A stretch of 8,432 nucleotides of DNA from Chitinophagaceae bacterium. Its GTDB lineage: Bacteria; Bacteroidota; Bacteroidia; Chitinophagales; Chitinophagaceae. The DNA is taken from the NCBI GenBank assembly GCA_023251285.1, contig JAHEZB010000061.1:1-8432 (forward strand), written 5' to 3'. The notes under the pieces are model-generated. The model saw nothing but the letters and a program-made list of their open reading frames with translations. It did not search any database and had not been told where the DNA came from. Positions 6,743 through 8,432 of this stretch are shown here, in pieces. Made by a program: the position numbers and the translations under genes. Each line of letters starts with the position of its first letter. Positions within the stretch are counted from its first letter, which is position 1.

Positions 6743-8167
6743 TTATTCTTCTCTTCTTACAGGTTTCAATTCTCCTACAGCGTGGGCAGGATTTGCTACG
6801 TTTATTTCACTATTTTGTCTAACTATTTGCCTGGTTGGTTCTTCTGCCCGTCGAATTTGATTTATTTGCGGGTTATTCGCCGGAGCCGTATTACTAAACC
6901 TTCTCACAGGTGCTGTCGGAGCTGGGTTATTATTTTGTTCAGGATTTAGTTGCTGATCCTTTCTTACAGGTTCCCTTGATATGTTGTTATCAGGAGCAGC
7001 ATTCCTGTTTGCCGGTTCACTTTGAGTCTCACGAAATACTCTACGTGGAGGAGTGTTTTCTGTCGGACTGTTTTGAGGTTCAGTATTTCTATTTACGGGA
7101 TTTTGCTGAATCTGGTTTTGTTGTTGCTGATATTCGGGAGAAACTCTTCTCGGTGTATTCTGATTATCCGGTATTACTCTCTGTGGCATATTTACAGGTG
7201 GTTCATTCCGGTTAATCTGCGGAGTTTGTTCTTTTGGAAATTGTCTCACCGGAGCAGATTGCTGATTATTTACGTCATTTCTATTAGGAACATTATTCTG
7301 TGGAGTCCTACTCTGATCAGGAGTTATCACTCTTTGTGGACGCCCGTTTGAACTATTTGTAGCAGCCTGGTTCACAATGGGTCTGTAAACCCGCAATGTA
7401 TTATTAGTGATCTGCGGAGCTCCTGGTTTGCTTGCCTCGGCCAAATTATATTGCCTGATTCTGTTACCGGTAGTTTGTTCTACTTCTCTTACCGGAGGGC
7501 CTGGATTATAAGCAGAACGAGTGCCCCTACCATTATTGATAACTGTATTGTTATTAATGATGGTTGTATTGTTTATAATCGTTACATTCCTCGATGGATT
7601 TACATAGTAATTGTTAAGACGTGCACTGCTGATGTAACGACTTGGCACAAATGCCCAATCATTATATGGAATGGAACCAACAGAAATGTCTGGGTTCATT
7701 CCGGGCCCTAAAGGAGCCCAACCATAATAATCCCCTCCTCCCCGCCAGCTAACCCATGCCGGTGCCCACTCATAACCGGGAACCCACATCCAGCCATAAG
7801 ACATATCCTGCATCCATCTCCCATAGTGGAACGGTGCCCAGCCCCAATTGTAATCAGAGGCCCAAGTCCATCCATAATTGGTATATACCCAATGTCCATT
7901 GGTATAATAAGGGCGGAAACCGGGTTGAGAAGGGATCCAGACATCACCATATCCGCCATAGTTCACCCAGTTGCCATAAGGGCTGAGATCGTTGTAAAAT
8001 TGCTGATATGTAATTTGTTGCTGTTGTTGCTGTGAATATGTTTGCTGTTGTTGCTGTGAATATGTTTGATCATAATCATCCGGGTTCCCCTGGTAATACC
8101 TGGAACTCGTACAAGAAGAAACCCCGATAAGGATCAGAAATAATGAGATGTTGTATAAATGTTTCAT
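6743..8167 (-). CDS. Trp/Tyr-rich DUF6600-like (YXWGXW-type) lipoprotein with disordered P-x-R tail
   Basis: This encodes 474 residues. Residues 1-18 are a lipoprotein signal peptide ending in VSSC, with Cys19 as the lipidation site, so the protein is expected on a periplasmic or outer-membrane face. Residues 34-51 are two QTYSQQQQ units. Residues 58-175 form the recognisable core: SPYGNWV, then GHWVYTNYGWTWASDYNWGWAPFHYGRW in overlapping WxW/YGW steps, then WVPGYEWAPAWVSWR and YYGWAPLGPG, with 15 Trp in about 105 residues. This fits DUF6600 as I remember it, a family without an assigned biochemical role. Residues 194-213 repeat T-I-I-N-N units. From about 214 on the chain is Pro/Asn/Gln/Arg-rich, apparently disordered, with ten P-x-R motifs up to the final KPVRREE. 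The ATG is supported by the signal peptide and an AGGA 5 nt upstream, one of the better ribosome sites here. The gene is monocistronic with its own terminator. Envelope function is inferred. Confidence 0.88.
   Translation of the reverse strand: MKHLYNISLFLILIGVSSCTSSRYYQGNPDDYDQTYSQQQQQTYSQQQQQQITYQQFYNDLSPYGNWVNYGGYGDVWIPSQPGFRPYYTNGHWVYTNYGWTWASDYNWGWAPFHYGRWMQDMSYGWMWVPGYEWAPAWVSWRGGGDYYGWAPLGPGMNPDISVGSIPYNDWAFVPSRYISSARLNNYYVNPSRNVTIINNTTIINNNTVINNGRGTRSAYNPGPPVREVEQTTGNRIRQYNLAEASKPGAPQITNNTLRVYRPIVNQAATNSSNGRPQRVITPDQSRTPQNNVPNRNDVNNQQSAPVRQFPKEQTPQINRNEPPVNMPQRVIPDNQNTPRRVSPEYQQQQNQIQQNPVNRNTEPQNSPTENTPPRRVFRETQSEPANRNAAPDNNISREPVRKDQQLNPEQNNNPAPTAPVRRFSNTAPANNPQINQIRRAEEPTRQIVRQNSEINVANPAHAVGELKPVRREE
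8018..8068. repeat. Perfect 24-bp tandem repeat (two copies) inside the lipoprotein gene
   Basis: The segments 8021-8044 and 8045-8068 are identical, and the match at period 24 extends left to 8018. Each unit encodes QTYSQQQQ just after the lipidated N-terminus of the DUF6600-like protein. The unit is a multiple of three, so copy-number change by slippage would keep the frame and vary only linker length. No CRISPR-like or insertion-sequence feature is associated. Confidence 0.9.
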
Positions 8168-8240
8168 GATTTTCCTGTTTATATGTCAGACTGCAAAAAA
8201 TTGATCAGGTTAAAAAGATTTGAAGATCAAAGGTTTTGTT

Positions 8241-8370
8241 TAACGCCTTATTAACGGAAATATTAAATCAAATCTTGTGCTAACAATTTTGCATGGAAAA
8301 ATTTAATATAACATGAACAAAAAATCAAAAATGTTTTTATTTCTTACGTAAAATTTCATAACGTCCGTTA
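8241..8370. promoter_or_regulatory. TAACG/CGTTA cluster in the upstream region, possible operators
   Basis: TAACG occurs at 8241-8245 and 8252-8256, exactly 11 bp apart (one helical turn), and again at 8359-8363, where it faces CGTTA at 8366-8370 to make TAACG-TC-CGTTA. A separate 8-bp palindrome TTACGTAA lies at 8344-8351. The pair at 8241 is 74 bp upstream of the lipoprotein start; the palindrome at 8359 lies just upstream of the right-edge promoter. Short sites in AT-rich DNA can arise by chance, and no regulator is encoded nearby. Confidence 0.25.
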
Positions 8371-8379
8371 CTAAAAAAA

Positions 8380-8411
8380 TTAGGAAATCAGTATCAAAAA
8401 AAGTATCTTCG
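8380..8411 (+). promoter_or_regulatory. Candidate promoter of the right-edge gene
   Basis: TTAG at 8380-8383, a 20-nt gap, then TATCTTCG at 8404-8411. Each box is one base from the Bacteroidota consensus TTTG / TAnnTTTG and the spacing is right. The -7 box ends only 4 nt before an ATG at 8416, so transcription would begin about at that codon. Confidence 0.4.
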
Positions 8412-8415
8412 TTGT

Positions 8416-8432
8416 ATGTCAACTTATAGAGA
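8416..8432 (+). CDS. Possible start of a rightward gene cut by the window edge
   Basis: ATG at 8416 followed by codons for S-T-Y-R, then the window ends. The only support is its position right behind a good promoter-like element and the otherwise empty 248-nt region before it. The true start could be further right, outside the window. No family can be named from five residues. Confidence 0.25.

Noticed and set aside
7708..7959. An 83-codon leftward frame rich in Met/Gly inside the lipoprotein gene
   Set aside because: It is the +1/-1 shadow of the WGW-repeat region (TGG codons read as ATGG/GGnATG); the real frame has signal peptide and domain support.
7451..8035. Several 70-86 codon rightward frames opposite the lipoprotein gene
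   Set aside because: They are shadows produced by the repetitive Trp/Tyr/Asn codons on the other strand; none has a plausible start context or domain.
8018..8068. Tandem repeat as part of a CRISPR or mobile element
   Set aside because: The two copies are directly adjacent with no spacer, in frame, and encode a Gln-rich linker of the surrounding protein.
1..8432. A new defence, secretion or toxin system
   Set aside because: All complete genes fall into recognisable housekeeping or envelope families on alternating strands; there is no clustered set of unknown genes.

Overview
This window looks like an ordinary stretch of chromosome from a Bacteroidota species, most likely in the Chitinophagales/Sphingobacteriales range. 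The evidence is AT-rich intergenic DNA, start codons mostly without a Shine-Dalgarno sequence, promoter-like elements of the Bacteroidota type (TTTG, about 19 nt, TAnnTTTG), a TonB-dependent receptor, and a Trp-rich DUF6600/YXWGXW-type lipoprotein of a kind common in that phylum. The taxon is inferred from these traits; there is no rRNA or tRNA gene to confirm it.

Layout, left to right. (1) The C-terminal part of a TonB-dependent outer-membrane receptor runs rightward and is cut by the left edge. (2) A complete leftward radC (UPF0758, JAMM-type) converges on it. (3) A complete rightward prs (PRPP synthetase) diverges from radC across a 74-nt spacer with two candidate promoters. (4) Leftward, and convergent with prs across a spacer rich in TTCAA/TTGAA, lies a complete alpha-ketoglutaric-semialdehyde-type aldehyde dehydrogenase. 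(5) Leftward glmS is complete. (6) A strong 16-bp hairpin terminator separates glmS from (7) a leftward 474-residue lipoprotein made of a Trp/Tyr-rich DUF6600-like core and a long disordered Pro/Asn/Gln/Arg tail. (8) The last 265 nt are non-coding upstream DNA that ends in a probable promoter and the first codons of a rightward gene cut by the right edge.

How the genes relate. Prs supplies PRPP for nucleotide, His, Trp and NAD synthesis. GlmS commits fructose-6-phosphate to UDP-GlcNAc, and so to peptidoglycan and lipid A. The receptor and the lipoprotein are envelope proteins. The aldehyde dehydrogenase makes 2-oxoglutarate from sugar-acid or hydroxyproline breakdown. They do not form one pathway, and the changing strands and spacers argue for mostly single-gene transcription units.

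I found no mobile element, CRISPR array, RNA gene, toxin-antitoxin pair or defence-like cluster. No new multi-gene system is visible. The points most worth a second look are the repeated P-x-R motif in the lipoprotein tail, the short N-terminus of the aldehyde dehydrogenase, the overlapping divergent promoter region, the TAACG/CGTTA cluster, and the nearly leaderless gene at the right edge.
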